Positions 1 to 13,129 of a stretch of DNA of 64,000 nucleotides are shown piece by piece. Every line of letters starts with the position of its first letter. Within the stretch, counting starts at the first letter, position 1. Where the stretch lies: the NCBI GenBank assembly GCA_003344405.1, contig NOWV01000005.1, positions 1 to 64,000 of the forward strand, read 5' to 3'. The notes under the pieces were generated by a model. It searched no databases and was not told the origin of the DNA. It saw only the letters and a list, made by a program, of their open reading frames with translations. Both the position numbers and the translations under genes were made by a program. This DNA comes from Trichoplax sp. H2 (lineage: Eukaryota > Placozoa > Uniplacotomia > Trichoplacea).

Positions 1-545
1 TCGCAGTGACTTTTCGTTGTATCTGAATCTCACCTGCAGGTCAAGTCAGTCTCATTTGCAGTGACTTTTCGTTTTATCTGGATCTGACCTGCAGGTCGAG
101 TCAGTCTCATTTGCAGTGACTTTTCGTTGTATCTGGATCTGACCTGCAGGTCGAGTCAGTCTCATTTGCAGTGACTTTTCGTTGTATCTGAATCTGACCT
201 GCAGGTCAAGTCAGTCTCATTTGCAGTGACTTTTCCTTGTATCTGAATCTGACCTGCAGGTCGAGTCAGTCTCATTTGCAGTGACTTTTCCTTGTATCTG
301 GATCTGACCTGCAGGTCGAGTCAGCCTCATTCGTTGTGACTTTTCCTTGTATCTGAATCTCACCTGCAGGTCGAGTCAGTCTCATTTGCAGTGACTTTTC
401 CTTGTATCTGGATCTGACCTGCAGGTCGAGTCAGTCTCATTCGTAGTGATTTTTCGTTGTATCTGAATCTGACCTGCAGGTCAAGTCAGTCTGATTCGTA
501 GTGACTTTTCGTTGTATCTGAATCTCACTTGCAGGTCAAGTCAAT
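1..545. repeat. 55-bp tandem minisatellite, about 10 copies
   Basis: The GTGACTTTTC anchor recurs at 6, 61, 116, 171, 226, 281, 336, 391, 446 and 501, an exact 55-bp period. Copies differ only by a few substitutions, for example TCGAG/TCAAG, AATCT/GATCT and TTTGCA/TTCGTA. Each unit carries the 12-bp palindrome GACCTGCAGGTC or a one-base variant. The array begins outside the window and stops at about 545 where the unit breaks down. High copy identity implies recent expansion. No reading frame or gene is evident in it. Confidence 0.97.
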
Positions 546-1242
546 TGGTCCCATACATTCTTGCCTGCAGTATAGAACTCGTGTTGAATATTGAAGGAGT
601 TCTATATAGCAGTACAGTGAGAGGTTGCAGCTGCTGGCTGAGATAGATGCATTATTGGAGATTAGAATGAGGCTTAGGAGCCCAATATATTAGTTGGATA
701 ATCTCCATTGATAGTATAGAAGCAAAATGGAAAGGAAAAGAAGTAGCTGCATAGCTACGTTTAGTTTATTTTCGTATTCTTCAACCATCTTCCACTGAAC
801 AACATCATGAGCAGTTGGCTGCAAGCCATTGACGGTAGTAATCTATACTATGCATTGGTCTATAAGTTCCAATGGAGTATGATACACAGTGCACTGAGTG
901 CAGTAGATTGCAATGGAGCTATAAAAGTTTACTGTATTCGACTTTATGCATAGCATAAGAGTGAAATCAAGAAAGAAAGAAAGCAATTTTTGCACGAGTT
1001 AGTAATTTATTTCTCTCCAATCCAGGGTACTGCAGTAGAATCAAGTTGATCCGCTCCCCGTGTCACAGTACAATCCACAGTGTACTGTACAGTACAGTAC
1101 GGTACAGTACAGCTTCTTCTAGCAGTACTGTACAGTACAACAACATCGCTTGGATACTATCTGATGATTTTCTACAAGCGGCTAACAACCAACATTTTGC
1201 AGATTCCATTCTCTAATATCAACTACCATTAAACCGATTATC
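546..1242. other. 5' flank of PYURF with a GTAC-pentamer cluster
   Basis: No coding exon is supported here. At 1066-1140 there is a cluster of TGTAC/GTACA pentamers, of the same kind as the large clusters near 46-48 kb and 57 kb. It ends about 100 bp before the proposed PYURF start. The rest appears to be unique sequence and presumably holds the promoter and 5' UTR. Confidence 0.6.
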
Positions 1243-1930
1243 ATGTAAGTGCTCTTTCCTATCAATACTGGACAGTATATTCTACTTGCTGATGCAAAAC
1301 AACAAGAATTCAATTATATGTAACACATACAGTATACACAAGATGAAAAATTGATTGCTGACGCTAAAGTCCAAGTCATTCCTGTCCATTTTTTGCAGGT
1401 CGATCAGGTATCGAGGTCCTCGGGCTTTAGTCGCCTTCCTACGTCCATTTCATCACAGTTATGGGCTCAATAGTAACATGCCTAGGAATACATCAACAAA
1501 ACAAACTATTAATAAAGAAGATTTCATTCGATATTTAGCATGTCCTTTAAGCAAGGATAAATTAAGGTAATACAAGCTGTAAAAAGTTGCTGCAGTCAAC
1601 ACGAGAGATCTCGATCTTCTTTCGCTTGTGTTATTCAATACAACATCATTGCTGTATTTCAAGATGAATACAGCAAGGACCTGTAATGCTATTTCGATAT
1701 ATGCATTTTCTTACCGGATATGAGCTTAAATGTAGGGACATTATACCTCCTGTATTTAATTAATGCTATCATTGATATATTTTCTACCATTTAGGTTAAA
1801 TGATGATAAAACAGAGTTAATCTCTGATAAATTAAACGTTGCTTATCCTATTGTGGACGGAATACCAGATTTAATACCTCATCATGGTAGAATAAGGAGT
1901 AATAATGAAAATGAATCACGGTCCACCTAA
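1243..1930 (+). CDS. PYURF: PREY / Trm112-like mitochondrial protein
   Basis: This is the orthologue of protein preY (PYURF), a small mitochondrial Trm112-like protein that in mammals supports methyltransferases for coenzyme Q and complex I assembly. Exons: 1243-1244, 1399-1566, 1795-1930, encoding 101 aa. The family core is plain: FIRYLACPLSKDKLR, then across the last intron LNVAYPIVDGIPDLIP. The N-terminus is Arg/Leu-rich without acidic residues, as expected for a mitochondrial presequence. The start is unusual: the reading requires joining AT (1243-1244, followed by GTAAGT) to G (1399, after a strong pyrimidine tract ending TTTTTTGCAG), so the intron splits the initiator ATG. Alternatives are translation from Met28 or an unspliced start near 1355. 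The 3' end faces CTU2. Confidence 0.88.
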
Positions 1931-3237
1931 ATCAAGCCAACAGCAGCCGGCGAAACTAATCACTAGCTATTCAAATAACCGCTATTCATTCTATCTACAT
2001 CTTGTTCGTCTATTGTATGTCTATACATTATAAGCTTTAGGCATATTGCTTCGTAAAAAACTGTTGTCACTACGCGAGAGTATATCTTACTGTATTATAC
2101 GACTATTGTTGATTTTGCATGCAGACTATGATACCTTCTATAATAATCCAATTGCAACAAAATTACATTATGAATTATATCTCTAGACGTATTATATGTA
2201 AATTGACGTAAGCTCAGTGTACTGTACATTAGTTAATTATTACAAAGTTATAGTCACGCAGACTATATCTTACTGTACTGTATTATTGACTTTACTCAGA
2301 TTAGGATACACTCATTGATAATATAACCTGATTGCAGCCAAATGCATTACAAATTTAATCTCACGCCTAGATGTAAGTCTTTCATACAATCATATAAATG
2401 TCTAATTACGATAGGTAACATAATTACTAGGTGCTACGACTACACATTTTAGAAAAGTTTTTAAACTTACTAAGTAATATAGATGATCGATCACATGTTA
2501 ACCGCTATTTATTCACGGTGATAATTGACTATCAAAGCCTGATGAGTCATGCAACCCTGTCAATTTTTAAACTTTTAACTTCGGATTACGTAAAAGCCAC
2601 TTCAACTTTCAACATGCAACGCAGCGGCTTGTAGGATTCATACAGTTTACAATTGAATGTATGCAGTATCTTAAAAATTTATATTACAACAATGCTATCA
2701 AATATAATCTGATGCCTTTCTTTTAATGAATAGTTGTATTCTTATTTTCAAATAATAATATATAAATAAACAAACTATAAGAGACCCTGTTTGTGTTCGG
2801 TATTCGATGATATTCGCTTAACAGTTACCCTACTATAGATTGCGTACATATATTTTACCTTACAATCGAAAGCTTAATTCGGCGAATGTAATATGAAACT
2901 ATTGCACCACTGTGGAGTACTAAAGTGTGCAGTAAAATTATAATATCTTCTTACTTGATTGCATAGACAATATTAAGGAATTCCCCTTTATTAGTAAAAC
3001 AGAGATCAAATCATCCAATTCCTAAGCTTAATATCGAATCAGTTTAGCTTTATTGAAATTTTTAGCTACGCGTATAGTGCACATTTTCAAAGTAGAATCG
3101 AGAACTATAAACAAGATTCGAAATTTTTACAAAATATCCTGTCGAAGAATACACAGTAAAGTTACTACATACATGTTTCTTAGGCAGAATTTCATTCAAG
3201 ATAGCTCGCTAACTATAAATTGAAACAAGTTCTAAAA
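1931..3237. other. Convergent spacer between PYURF and CTU2
   Basis: No exon is recognised. A degenerate tandem duplication with a period of about 186 bp is visible at roughly 2060-2375: GTATATCTTACTGTATTA near 2079 is matched by CTATATCTTACTGTACTG near 2263, and the similarity continues to the CTAGACG/CTAGATG ends. The spacer should hold the 3' UTRs of both neighbours. AATAAA-like sequence occurs near 2763. Confidence 0.6.
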
Positions 3238-6200
3238 TTAATCCAATAAAAACTCTTCAATTTCTTCTTTCAATCTTTTCCTAATAGCCAAAAAGATAAC
3301 TTTTTATAATCGTAGATATTTACATGTCTATCATATTTACTATTTATTAATATAGTGCAAGAATGTAACCTCAAAAATGACTCTTGCGAAAACTAATTGG
3401 TAATTATATCATAACACTATCAACAATTTTACCTCCTCAATTGCTTTTCAACAGCATCTATCAGAAACTGGGGTAAATCATCCATTTCCCAATTCTATTT
3501 TACAAAGGTATTGAGTTTTTAATTACTTTTTAATTTCTAAAAGTGTAAAAATTGCAAATCAGGAATAAAGGGAAACTTACATTGCTATGGAATATTAACC
3601 TACAACCTAAACAGAAACGTAGAAATCGTGATTAGATGTAATCAATAAACCGTGTAATTTTGTCTCACATCATGACGTATACAATATCAAAATTTCTCAT
3701 TCATCAAGTTAATCATTGTAAGCCTCATACCATAACACAGTCTATCTTCGATTTCTTTAGCAGTTAAGCTGTTGAAAACAAAATTAACAATTGATACAGA
3801 TTACTAAAACCCTTAAATACTGATCTATGCATTTGCATGTATTTACATACTTTATCCTTGCAATTCTGTTGCAGGAACCATCACCTTCACCGCAGCAAGA
3901 ATCTAAAGATAATAATTCATTAGAGATACTGCAGAAAAATTACTAAATAACTGAAAAACGCTTTTAATTATAAGGAAGCAAATTACCAGCAGTATTTTGA
4001 CATATTTTAGATGTAGTTTTAGATGTTGTTTTACCTTCCAAGCTATTGTTGGTATCTATGCGAGACTGAATACAAACGTTAACACAACTAATTATCATGA
4101 TATAATAACAACAAAATCGGATGATTGTCTAATCACACAAGTGTTCTTACGTCGCATAAAGGACAAATTGCATCAGCATCAATCTTGGAAGTATCCCCTA
4201 CTGATAACTTATCTCCAGTTCTACATATCGAAATAATAATTGCTCCTGCTTCAGTAAAGAATGATGTATTCATAAATTTTTATATTTTACTGACCTACAA
4301 ATGGTATTTACTGTTGAAGGAAAGCTGGCCTATACCAAGATGTAATTATAAGAATGAATTATGCAAATGCTATGACAATATCCTAATATTAACAATGGCC
4401 AATTTTTAAGCAATAAAAATACACCTGCAAGTCTGTAACAAAATTTTCAGTTAAACGTTCGATGCTACTTTTAACCGGCTTCTGTTGCAATATACAAAAA
4501 ATTGATATTTTTACCAGCCATCAATTAAAGTAGCTATCTATTGGACAGAGTAAATGACTTGAGAATAGTTTATAGTTAAGACTGTAAGATTGTTCAATTT
4601 TATTATTGCTTTCGTATTTCCCATGCTTGTTCTTACCATAGTTGTTAAGGATAACCTAGTTCTGTAATCTATACTTTTCAGCGTCAAATAATTTGCAACT
4701 TCTTTCGTCAGAAATTCCCTGTTGTTAATAACATATAATGAAAGTAATTGATTTCTCTTAGGCCAGTAATTTGTCTAGTGTAGTTTACATTCAGTTGTGC
4801 ATTAACCTCATAGGTCTAACGAGAGTGACTGCTTGATTTCTCTCATCAGCAAAGGTCTTAAAGGAACGAATACGAGAAAAATACGTATAAAGTATCATTA
4901 ATGAGTATTAAAAAAGCTATAATAACGTTGAAATTAGACATATGAGAAACTCGGCTAGTTACCACGTCATGTGCAACCGATGAGCCCCGGCCTTGAGCAA
5001 TATCACTTAAAATTTTGACTGCTAGCCTAGTTCCACAATCAGCAAACATAACCTATTCGTTTAATGTTTGGATTAAATATTAAAATTAATCTTGCTTTAT
5101 TTTAATTAACGTTTTATAAATAATATCCTCTTAGTAAAAACTGCAATAATTACCTTTGTATAACCGTTCGCTTCAGCAATTTGTTGGATTAATTTTTTTC
5201 TAAGTATTTCGAAATGATTTACAGTAAAACTTTTACAAGACTGGAAAAACAATGCCATTGACTATTACAATCTATACGTTACCTTAAAATATGTAACATG
5301 TCCTCTTTAGCTGTAGAGTTGGGTAACTTTTCGAAAACTTGCACGATTTTTAGTTCATCATTTTTAAATCTTTTAATTAAAGTATCTAGGTCAAAATTAG
5401 AACTTGAAGTAGCGTCGCTACGAGTAGTGTTGCTCAAGTCCGACGATAAGAGATTACTTTGGATATTGGTATCTTGATTGGTTGGAAATATCTGACATGT
5501 TATATCCAAGAAAGAGTTAGATAATAGAATGTGCAGCCTGATAAGGCCACCATTTCGCTAATTTTTATATTCATTCAGTAGTTTTAAACCCAATAGTGAA
5601 CATAAATATGTGCGAGTTTGTACATTTACCTTTCCTAAACTCTCGCAAAATAACGGAAAACCTGTCTTCGATACGGTTGTGCGAATAAATTCTAAGTAAT
5701 TACGCCGTTCATTTTCCGATAGCTGTAGGATTGCACCATCTATTAATAATTAATCCACGTACAGTATATCAGTGCAATACTTGATAGAAACCATTACATT
5801 ACGCAGACTCTTTACAACTCATTATCATTTTGACTATACCATCTATAAATACAACTCCAGGTAGAAATCGCAGCTTTTTATGAATATTTTCAGACAGGCC
5901 CTATCAAAATAATTACCAGAAAATAACTACATAGCTTGCAGAGCTTAACTATTATCATTAGCAGTTTCCGCAACAACCATAATCATAGAATAACGTAGAA
6001 GATTAATTTTTATAGGGTTGCCTAGGCTATATCAGTTGGTAAAGTTAACTGTGTTTATTAACCTCATGGACTAAATATAGCATAGCTGAAGATCGTGGGC
6101 CACCAGAGAATGCCAATAAAACCTACAAGAATGCAAGTATTGTCAAAATGGATGATTATCATGCTATCAGTGACACATATTGCATATAGACTGTAAATAT

Positions 6201-7846
6201 AGTATTTACTTTACACGTAAGACAACGGAATATTTGATAAATGAACAATATTGGATCATTTTATGCGATATATAAAAGCATTACAATATGAGATACTATA
6301 TACAAGAAATATGTATTCTAATCCATAGCCCAGTAGTTATCTAAATAAATATGTAATAGAGATTATCACCAACATAGACTATGAATATATACTGCATTAT
6401 TGTACATTGATAACTACAATACTTATCTCGACAAAGGTACCTTTTCATTTGATCTGATCAATTTAGACTTTCCAATAGTTGCTCGAAATTTGTGAGTAAA
6501 ATAAGCAATGAAACAAGATCTAATGAGAATAAAGAAAGCATGATTTGATCAGAATGAAGTAGTTACTTCATTCATACTTTACAAATGTTAAGTGTGGATA
6601 ATATAAAGTTTCGGATCAAATTATATTAAAAGTTGATTATGATTATATGCAACTATATAAGTGATCACATGCATTATTCCAAGTTTCGATCTGTTATATC
6701 TACATACGCGTGCATACCCAATTCAATTTTAACATTCATGAGATATTGACAGGATATCACATGATATGTAATACCCTCATAGATGCCTGAATGTGCTTGA
6801 TTCTATATTTTAGCGCTTTATTATTCTCTACCAACCTGCAATAACAGTTATCCGCTCTGAGAACTATTTGAGCTACTTCCTTACATTTGATACAAGTCCG
6901 ACTTGTAAGTGGCAAGAATTAGGATTTCCATGTGTTGTAAATGGTTTTATAAATGAAATTACAAAGAACATTGGTCAACTATTCAGGTCTTCTATGGCAT
7001 TAACAGTGATATGCTATCTTAAACTTTATGAAATTTCGCAAGGAATAAATCAATTGTTGGAGTTTAGCCTTGTATCAGGCCTATTCTGTTCCAGATTGAA
7101 ACAGTCAGCATTTATCTTTATGTAATACAGTGGTAATGACTATATTTGCTGATTATTTTCACGTACTACTTTACGAAATTGAATATTTACATTTACAAGT
7201 AGTAATCTCTTTATAACACTATTTGTTAATGACTGGCAATCTTTGACATTGGGACTACTACTGCAAGTGCATGCACCTATCTACTATCTTTAAAATGGAA
7301 TCTATTCATGCTAGTATATTATTTCATCGCAAATGTTACGACCATACAACACTGCTTCTATAATAAATTATCGATTGCAAATAGTCCTACATCCAGTAGC
7401 TGCAGAATTGAATCTATTCATGCTCGTATACTATTTAACAACAAATTATACTACTAAAATACTGTATACCATCGACTACAATAAAATGCTCCTATACGAG
7501 ATCGCATGTCCAACTTTATATCTGCCAATAGATCATGATACATTTAAAGAGTATATCGAGACTATTGATGCAAAGGCAAACCTCATCGAGCATGTACAGT
7601 ATCAAATCGAATTTGTATATAGACGCTAGTCTACACTTGAGCAACAAATACCCTTAAACACTTGCATACGATATAATTGTAGTCTATTTCAGTGCAAAAT
7701 CACCATAATTTAGTGTCTTAATTAATTAATGTTTATCCATGGCTTGGATTTTAAATTGAATATTGCTGCATTTAATTAAGCAAATCTTACCTCGCATTCT
7801 TTGCCTTACTGGGAGGTAGAAGATCTTGATCTTCTACGTTGCACAT
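3238..7846 (-). CDS. CTU2: Cytoplasmic tRNA 2-thiolation protein 2
   Basis: CTU2 (yeast Ncs2) works with CTU1 to 2-thiolate wobble U34 in the cytosol. Twenty exons give 465 aa (human about 515): 7791-7846, 6836-6901, 6441-6519, 6063-6122, 5840-5900, 5630-5739, 5283-5491, 5154-5229, 4963-5052, 4807-4856, 4637-4718, 4423-4481, 4295-4324, 4151-4220, 3987-4065, 3851-3902, 3731-3768, 3581-3606, 3433-3494, 3238-3280. Every junction keeps frame. Landmarks: start MCNVED; zinc cysteines C22xxC25 and C40xxC43; PP-loop SGGPRSS at 73-79; HGYSK-like GYTKVMFADCGTRLAVK; LVRPMR; C-terminal LCYGC. Some exons are only 26-38 nt, so most of the gene is invisible as long open frames. Intron 1 (6902-7790) is the largest. 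The start matches the human N-terminal motif MCxVxED. Confidence 0.95.
7298..7445. repeat. Short direct repeat in CTU2 intron 1
   Basis: GAATCTATTCATGCTAGTAT near 7298 recurs as GAATCTATTCATGCTCGTAT near 7410, about 112 bp apart, with weaker similarity around both. A 98-codon plus-strand open frame that spans part of this is not supported as a gene. Confidence 0.55.
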
Positions 7847-8689
7847 TTTTCAACCCTAATTTTAGCTGTAATCACTATAGCTGCTCAAGGATAATACCAA
7901 TAAAGTCCAATCCACGCAGTTTATGCTGGAAATAACGATTAGAAACGAATTAGAAAGGATAGATTGAGCAATTTTGGGCCTGGATTGCAAAGGGTTGTCG
8001 AATGATTACGCCTATAATAATAAATGATATATATTAAATCTTCGACACGTTTCTCTATACTATGTATCAAACATGCAACCTGTTTTGATACTAATACCTA
8101 TAAACATGTGGCCGTAAGCGATGCCACCTTACACTCCCTGGGAGGACCAGGGTCTTCCAACCAGCAGTCCGTCCGTATAGTATTCTGAATACTACCGAAT
8201 ATTATTGTAGTATACTACTGTTCGGTAACATACCTTATACGCTATACTATCTTTTATAGCCTTGCAAATGGATAAACGGAAATCAGCTCTACCTAATCGA
8301 TATGGCAGCTCTTTAAACTTAGAAATTGATTCCAAATAGGAGCTTATTTGCTATAGATTAACATAGACAAGCCGAATTAAAGCTATTGCAATTATTTATA
8401 CCGTACATTGCTCATATATCTGCATGCGTTGATATCCTGTAAATCTTATAAAGTGCATGTATATTATGGCGAAAGTATCCTGATTTTCTTGCCTACGTAG
8501 AGTAAAGAATATAGCGTGGCAATTTCGCAATATCGAATAACGTAGAGCTGGGAAGAGAGTTTGCGCTGTCCAAATTGAGCTCAGCAAGTTGTTCTACCGT
8601 ACTAATACTGTTCACTTCGTTAGTCTATAAGACTAGTAATATGACATTGGACGGAGGAACATTATATACGCTTAAGCAACAAATTGTAT
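7847..8689. other. Upstream flank of CTU2
   Basis: I see no exon on either strand. A locally GC-richer patch near 8130-8170 contains the imperfect inverted pair CCCTGGGAGGACCAGGG, possibly part of the CTU2 promoter or a decayed element. Otherwise this is AT-rich unique sequence. Confidence 0.5.
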
Positions 8690-10320
8690 ATGAACCTTTC
8701 AGACCAGAAGTTGTAGTTTCATAGCAAGCTAGATAATCTACTCATACTACGAGTATTCATTTCCAATCTATATAAGCAAGAAGAAATAGTTACCATTGAT
8801 TCGTATCTGATATGCTATATATAATACATTCCTTAATTATAGCTGAGAACAAAGCTTGCATTTTCAAATTGAGCTCATTGAAGTACTATATTGTAGACTA
8901 GAAGCTGCACTCTCATATCAAGCTAAATAATCTACTTGTACTACAAGAATTTATTTTCAATCTATATAAGCAAGAGGAAATAGTTACCATTGATTTATAT
9001 CTGATATGCTATATATAACACATTCCTCAGTTATAGCTGAGAACAAAGCTTGTATTCTCAAATTGAGCTCATTGGAATACTATATTGTAGACTAGAAACT
9101 GTACTCTTATAGCAAGCTAGATAATCTACTTGTACTACAAGCATTTATTTTCAATCTATATAAGCAAGAAATAGTTACCATTGATTCATATCTGATATGC
9201 TATATATATATCTCATAACACACTCTTTATAGCTTACATTCTCGAATTGAGCTAATTGAAGTACTATATTGTAGACTAGAAGTTGCATTCGCATAGCAAA
9301 TTAGATAATCTACTCGTACTACGAGCATTTATTTTCAATCTATATAAGCAAGAAGAAATAGCTACCATTGATTCATATCTGATAAGATATATATATATCG
9401 TAACACACTCCTTACAGCTAAGAACAGAGCTTGCATTCTCAAATTGAGCTCATTGAAATATTACATTATAGTAGAAGCATTTATTTCAACAGTATGTAAA
9501 TGGGTCGGGTCATTCTCAAAATGGAGCTCTTAACCACTATATCATACTAGAAGTTTTCATTTCATAAGTCTATATAAACAGGAGCGGATATTTGCTTTTT
9601 AATTCTGGATATACGCATATATTAATACCGATGAGTACAATATATAAAAATAGTCGCTATACACATATTATAGAACAGAACTTATACATGTAGTCTTCAT
9701 TTTTATATTAAGCTAAATAAAGTACGATATTATTTTAGAAACATTAACGTCACTAATCTAGGTGTGTAAACTGAGAAAGATATTTTTTAATTCACTTGCA
9801 TCGGATATATGCACACATACATAATAACTAGAATAAAATGGAACTTAATAAACTACTATGCAGGATGTTTGTTATTCAATTCTGGATATGTATATATTAC
9901 CGATGAGTGCGGTATATACTATGCAAGAGAACCTGCATTCTTATATTAAACTGAGTAAACGACGATATTTAGACCTGTATTTTCAAAATTAAACTGAATA
10001 AACTATTATGTCAGATATTTGCTATTCAATTCTGGATATATTTATTACCAATGAATATGGTATATCTCATAGAATAGAACCTGTATTCTTCTATTAAGCT
10101 CGGTAAACTAAGATATTAGAAATATTGACGTTGCTAGTCTAGGTGTGTAAACAGAGGAAAGATATTTTAATTCACTTGCATTAGATATACGAACACATAT
10201 ATCATAGCTAGAACAAAACTGTGTGTTCAAAATTGAGCTTAATAAACTACTATGCCGTACTATCTTGCACTGTAGATAATATGTATTTCGACCAGTCACT
10301 AGTATTACTTATATTATTAC
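8690..10320. repeat. Degenerate tandem array, units of about 190 bp
   Basis: Blocks recur in order: AGCTGAGAACAAAGCTTG, CAAATTGAGCTCATTGAA, ATTGTAGACTAGAAG, AATCTACTTGTACTACAAG, TTTTCAATCTATATAAGCAA and ACCATTGATTCATATCTGATA. Matching positions fall near 8851, 9045, 9231 and 9426, spacing about 185-195 bp. From about 9590 to 10300 the units are more diverged, but paired blocks such as CTAGGTGTGTAAAC (about 9760 and 10139) are still separated by roughly two unit lengths. No coding potential is seen. Confidence 0.85.
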
Positions 10321-13129
10321 ATTGATCTTCATGGTAGACCTCCACCTATATCCTCGGATTAATGAATTCTAGTAGCGTAGTAAAAATATTACTCTCATCA
10401 GACTAATCTTAGTTAGGCAATCGCACAAAAATCTTTATAATCTCAAAATAAACTCCAAACAAATTAGGTACAAACTATAGATATTTACTCTCAAATTTAT
10501 CTTAATAATACTTCGTATCATAGTTTTAAATCTAGATTTCTTATTACAATTGAAGTTATTCGTTTCCACCTATTCGTTTCTACCACTAACCTAAAGTTGC
10601 ATCACATTCCATGTACCTACGTGACTATATAAATGTACACTAGTGCTTTTAAATCTGATACAATATATAACGGTACTGATAGCTCTGAATGCATTTATTC
10701 GTAGAGCAATAACAGTTCACTTGGTAGAGAGCTGAGAAGTTTTATATTAATCTTTTCATAGTACATAGTACTTTCTTCTAGACAAGAATGATATTGGGTA
10801 TTATAATTTGCAAATGGACTCAAGTTCTAGTTGAAGATATTGCAGAGAAATATATTTTCTGGGAAAAGGTGTCAGATTACTGCACTCGATAAGTGATGAG
10901 CATATTGATATCATAAGATCTACTATCATTATGAATAACTGAATGCAACACATTGATTTGAAAGGTACAACCATATGGTTTGATTAATTTCAAATGTATA
11001 CAATGTATAAATCATATTGATGCCATACGGTAGCCAGACAACTTGTTAAAGTCCTGTCATGCAACACACTTGTATTATCATCAATAAAGCCAATTAGATC
11101 CAGTTTCGATCATTATGATAGTGTATATTGATAATATAGTCCGACTTATCGGTATAATTTCATAAAGTCGATATAACCTATTCCGTTGCTATTTAATGGA
11201 TCATTTCTCACTTCATAGTTGATCACAATTAATACTAACCTTATCAAACAGGTAATAATAATAATTAGATTACGGAAATGGAAAGCGTTTAACTCAGCGT
11301 CTTGTTAAACGTTATATTTCATAAAATTTATCAAATTTCTAGATGTGATGATATCTCTATAGTGAATATTGTACACCTTTAGTTGCACATAGAAGAGGTT
11401 GTTAGCTGTAGCTGTTATGCCTATAATAGTATACAATCTCAGTCTTAACAGAGAAGCATCTTAATTAATTAAATCCTTTATCTATCTGAGAGATTTTGCC
11501 GTTCATTTCTTTTATCTTATTGAAATTTAACAACTTGAATAGTTAATTTTCGAATGTATCTTTTACTTTTATTACGTTAATTGTCGCCGGGAGCGATATA
11601 GAAATTTATTTATCTATCATAGAGATTATCCTTTTCATTTACCATCATCTCTAAAGCAATTTCATTTATTTATGATAGCAGTAGCTATATTTTAAAACTA
11701 AATGTGCGGAAGAGCTAATTCTCTGCACTTGTAGTCTTACTATTAATAAGATTTCTAAATTAGTTCATTGCAACAGCCTACACTCTACCTCAATCGATTA
11801 CAAACTTCTGCATAATTAGTAGTTTAGCATGTTAGTTTTAGGCTCTAGATTTTGCTTTACCTTAATAGCTTTATTTCATAGCCTCATAATTCTGAATTAG
11901 AGGGCCAAGTAGTAACTCAGTATCGTATTAAGAGTATTAATGTTATATTCCAAGTACGTATTTTAAATTTTTTATGCCTGTATACCTAGATGATTTCTAT
12001 TCCTCACATGTATGGTAGTTCTTAGCTGTAAGCAAGGTCTAAACACTTCTATGCCCGTATTGCCCTTTGCTTCAAGTTTACAAATAAATTAGATTACTGA
12101 ATTCGCCCACAAGAGAAGAGAAGCTACTGTGTATAAATCATATAGCCAAGATAGAATCTTTAAATCGAGAAGTCCTTCTATACTGTATACGGATGATTTT
12201 TGATGCCTATTTGACTATTACTATTGCAATATAGCTCATCATAAGTATCCAGAGGCTTAGTTTCATAGACGATAACTATATCTGTATTATATCCCTTGTG
12301 TCTGATTGCTATAATTGAATTTACAAACAACAAGGTGTTACAAAATTTATAACACAAATATTTATCACACAACAAGTTATTCCTTTTTCTTTTAGCCGAC
12401 TTCAATCAGCATCCAAGTCAATAAATAACGAAAACGCAAATAACTAAAATTCTAATTGTGTTTGAGTTCTTTCCTTCGCTTTTTCCGATCAAATTTCTAC
12501 TTTTCATCACAAAGCTAGGATTTGATCTTGTGACTTAAATTATAATTACTTGGAGCCCTCCTCTTCGCCTTCTGCGATAAAATTTCTACTTTTCATCATG
12601 AAACGTAGGATTTGATCGAAATGTAAATATCCTGGACCTAAATGACTCTTTCATGATTCCTCTAGCTAATAAGAGATAGCCCCACACCTAGGTCGATTTT
12701 GATCGCGTAATCTTTCACCATGCTTAAAATGATTTCAATCTTTCCTAATATATAACATTTTAGTCATAATTAATCAATGTATATTACGAACTTCTACCAG
12801 CTACATCTTGAACATCCAAAAATAACCGTATTTCTCGATTACTAACCAAATAGGGCCTAATTTAATAAGATCATTGTATTTTGAAACATGTCAAACGATT
12901 GTTTATACTTGTTGATATAGCACCCAAAATATGAAATATCTTTTAAGCGTTATTCAGTTAATACCCTATCAAATAGCATACTTTCACATGTACATCCGAT
13001 ACAAGTATTTTACAGCACAGAATTGTTATTTGCAATCATGAATTAATCCATATTTAGTAGAAGTAGCTTAGCATCGATAGAGTATATATGATGATCGCTA
13101 GACTGAATTTGCACTCTTTGGAATTATAG
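10321..13129. other. Long non-coding spacer before the AXH gene
   Basis: I recognise no exon in these 2.8 kb. One direct repeat is visible at about 12472-12625: GATCAAATTTCTACTTTTCA and GATAAAATTTCTACTTTTCA, 89 bp apart. Each is followed by TAGGATTTGATC, so each copy can fold back on itself. The end of this stretch should contain the promoter, and possibly a 5' UTR exon, of the AXH gene: GAATTATAG directly before its ATG could serve as a splice acceptor. Confidence 0.5.

Noticed and set aside
1355-1398. In-frame start at 1355 for PYURF
   Set aside because: 1355-1398 contains the polypyrimidine tract and acceptor of the preceding intron. The first codon there is not ATG, so it is more likely intronic. 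Not fully excluded.
3997-4409. Two overlapping plus-strand frames
   Set aside because: They lie antisense across CTU2 exons 13-15 and match nothing. The minus-strand exons carry the conserved sequence.
6013-6060. tRNA-like A-box resemblance (GGCTATATCAGTTGGTAAAG)
   Set aside because: No B box, no cloverleaf and no acceptor stem follow. It sits in a CTU2 intron.
7333-7629. 98-codon plus-strand frame
   Set aside because: It falls in CTU2 intron 1 over a short direct repeat, with no recognisable domain or splice partner.
12178-12405. 75-codon minus-strand frame
   Set aside because: No homology that I recognise, no splice-supported neighbours, and AT-rich composition like the surrounding spacer.
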